Below, piece by piece: positions 15,619 through 16,480 of a stretch of DNA of 16,480 nt; position 1 is the first letter of the stretch, and every line of letters starts with the position of its first letter. A program made the translations under genes and the position numbers. The stretch is from Segatella salivae DSM 15606 (lineage in GTDB: Bacteria; Bacteroidota; Bacteroidia; Bacteroidales; Bacteroidaceae): the NCBI RefSeq assembly GCF_000185845.1, contig NZ_GL629647.1, positions 1,598,270 to 1,614,749 of the forward strand. Reading direction: 5' to 3'. The notes under the pieces were generated by a model. It did no database searches, had not been told where the DNA came from, and worked only from the letters and a program-made list of their open reading frames with translations.

Positions 15619-15706
15619 AAGGCTATTTATGATTTTCTTCAAGGCTATTTATGCCTTCCTTCAAGGCTATTTATGATATCCTTCAAGCCACTTTAGACAA
15701 TGATAT
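15619..15706. repeat. 22-bp tandem repeat
   Basis: AAGGCTATTTATG starts at 15619, 15641 and 15663, an exact 22-bp period. Each unit continues with a variable 4-bp part and ends in CTTC. A fourth, diverged unit (AAGCCACTTTAGAC) starts at 15685, in phase. It fills most of the gap between the bidirectional terminator and the S41 peptidase stop codon. Confidence 0.8.
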
Positions 15707-15736
15707 GACTGCCATCGGCGAACAATTCAAACTTTT

Positions 15737-16480
15737 CTACTTACGATTTCGGCTCACTACACTTTTTGAAACCACACGAGGCGCAAGCAGTTCTTTATAT
15801 TCTTTGGAGTCATCCAATAGCTTTTCAGCCGCCTTTACCTGCTTATCATGTTTCAAAGTATATTCAATTGTGCCGCGCTGATAATAGTAAATACCGATTA
15901 TATCGCTTGCCAATGCCTGCATAATTCGCTCACGATTATAATCTAAATCCTTAGCAACATTATGCTTTAACTTGCTTTCTATTGCATCAAATTCAGGCTT
16001 TGCATCATCATAATAACCTTCAAACTTAGCCGTTTTCACAAGCTCTTTCAAGATCTTTTCACTCACACCATCATATTTAAAGCCACTTTTCAGCACGTGT
16101 TGCTTAAAGGCTTCGTAGTCAGCATTGGTGAGTTCAAACTTCGATGGATTGTCAATTGTGGGATGTTTTGCCACATAGTCAATCACGAAATCAAGCACTG
16201 TTTCCGTCGAATCAATCACCGACATCAGGTAAGACTGAATATTTGACGCCGTATCGGGCTTGATTTCAATATCTGGTTTGATACCACCGCCATCACGAAC
16301 TTCACGTCCATGCAACGTATGGAATACCTTACTGAGCGAATCGGGCACGTGTTCTGTCGAACCAACTCGGTCGTGTCGGTAGTTAATTGCTTGTATACAA
16401 CGACCACTTGGAATGTAATATTTATGTGTCGTTAGCTTCATCTTTCCATTATATGGCAAGTCAATCGTTGTCTGAACAAG
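15737..16480 (-). CDS. S41-family C-terminal processing peptidase, C-terminal part (cut by window edge)
   Basis: The frame is open from the right edge of the window (first visible codons read LVQTTIDLPYNGK) to a TAG at 15737, so only the last 247 residues are seen and the true start lies beyond the window. The segment KLTTHKYYIPSGRCIQ (about 14-29) and DGGGIKPDIEI (about 64-74) are typical of the end of the tail-specific/CtpA-like S41 protease domain, which cleaves C-terminal tails of envelope proteins. The catalytic Ser and Lys lie upstream and cannot be checked. A charged helical C-terminal extension of about 170 residues follows, ending SRNRK. Any start inside the visible part would be artificial. 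Confidence 0.88.
   Translation of the reverse strand, partial: LVQTTIDLPYNGKMKLTTHKYYIPSGRCIQAINYRHDRVGSTEHVPDSLSKVFHTLHGREVRDGGGIKPDIEIKPDTASNIQSYLMSVIDSTETVLDFVIDYVAKHPTIDNPSKFELTNADYEAFKQHVLKSGFKYDGVSEKILKELVKTAKFEGYYDDAKPEFDAIESKLKHNVAKDLDYNRERIMQALASDIIGIYYYQRGTIEYTLKHDKQVKAAEKLLDDSKEYKELLAPRVVSKSVVSRNRK

Noticed and set aside
16225..16407. Minus-strand frame of 60 codons near the right edge
   Set aside because: It overlaps the clear S41 peptidase frame on the same strand in another frame.

Overview
The window comes from a Bacteroidales genome, most like Prevotella/Prevotellaceae. The evidence is two SusC/SusD outer-membrane nutrient-uptake pairs, SusC signal peptides starting MEKRL, Bacteroidetes-type promoters (TTTG, 20 nt, TAnnTTTG), purine-rich weak ribosome-binding sites and AT-rich intergenic DNA. 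The genus is inferred from resemblance, not from a marker gene.

Layout, left to right. Positions 1-398 hold palindromic repeats. Next comes a minus-strand block read from about 6611 down to 399: a SusC-type TonB-dependent transporter (3351-6521), its SusD-type lipoprotein (1824-3311), a hairpin terminator (1711-1736), and a secreted SGNH/GDSL esterase with its own -7 promoter element (399-1610). Positions 6650-8737 are non-coding: an AT-rich stretch, then a dense palindromic repeat array (about 7030-8374) containing an imperfect tandem duplication of about 0.6 kb. A second minus-strand operon follows (14440 down to 8793): SusC, SusD and a small SusE-like accessory lipoprotein, spaced 10 and 7 bp apart and closed by a strong terminator. 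A 650-bp divergent intergenic region leads to a plus-strand NlpE-like lipoprotein (15092-15541). A bidirectional terminator, a 22-bp tandem repeat and the 3' part of an S41 (C-terminal processing) peptidase gene end the window.

Functionally, the two SusCD pairs should form lidded TonB-dependent importers in the outer membrane. The esterase could remove acyl groups from the ligand of the first pair, but that is inferred from position only. No glycoside hydrolase, hybrid two-component regulator or ECF sigma/anti-sigma pair is present, and neither SusC has an N-terminal STN signalling domain, so the substrates cannot be named.

The most unusual content is the repeat DNA. Seven composite modules of 95-105 bp each contain a short palindrome, exactly 12 bp of conserved linker, a long hairpin, 20-22 bp, and a second short palindrome. 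They occur in both orientations, including two head-to-head pairs that make larger inverted repeats. A second element type (a perfect GCGCTT/AAGCGC hairpin fused to a short palindrome) occurs four times. The repeats lie on both sides of the esterase-SusD-SusC block. No transposase or other mobilising gene is visible here.
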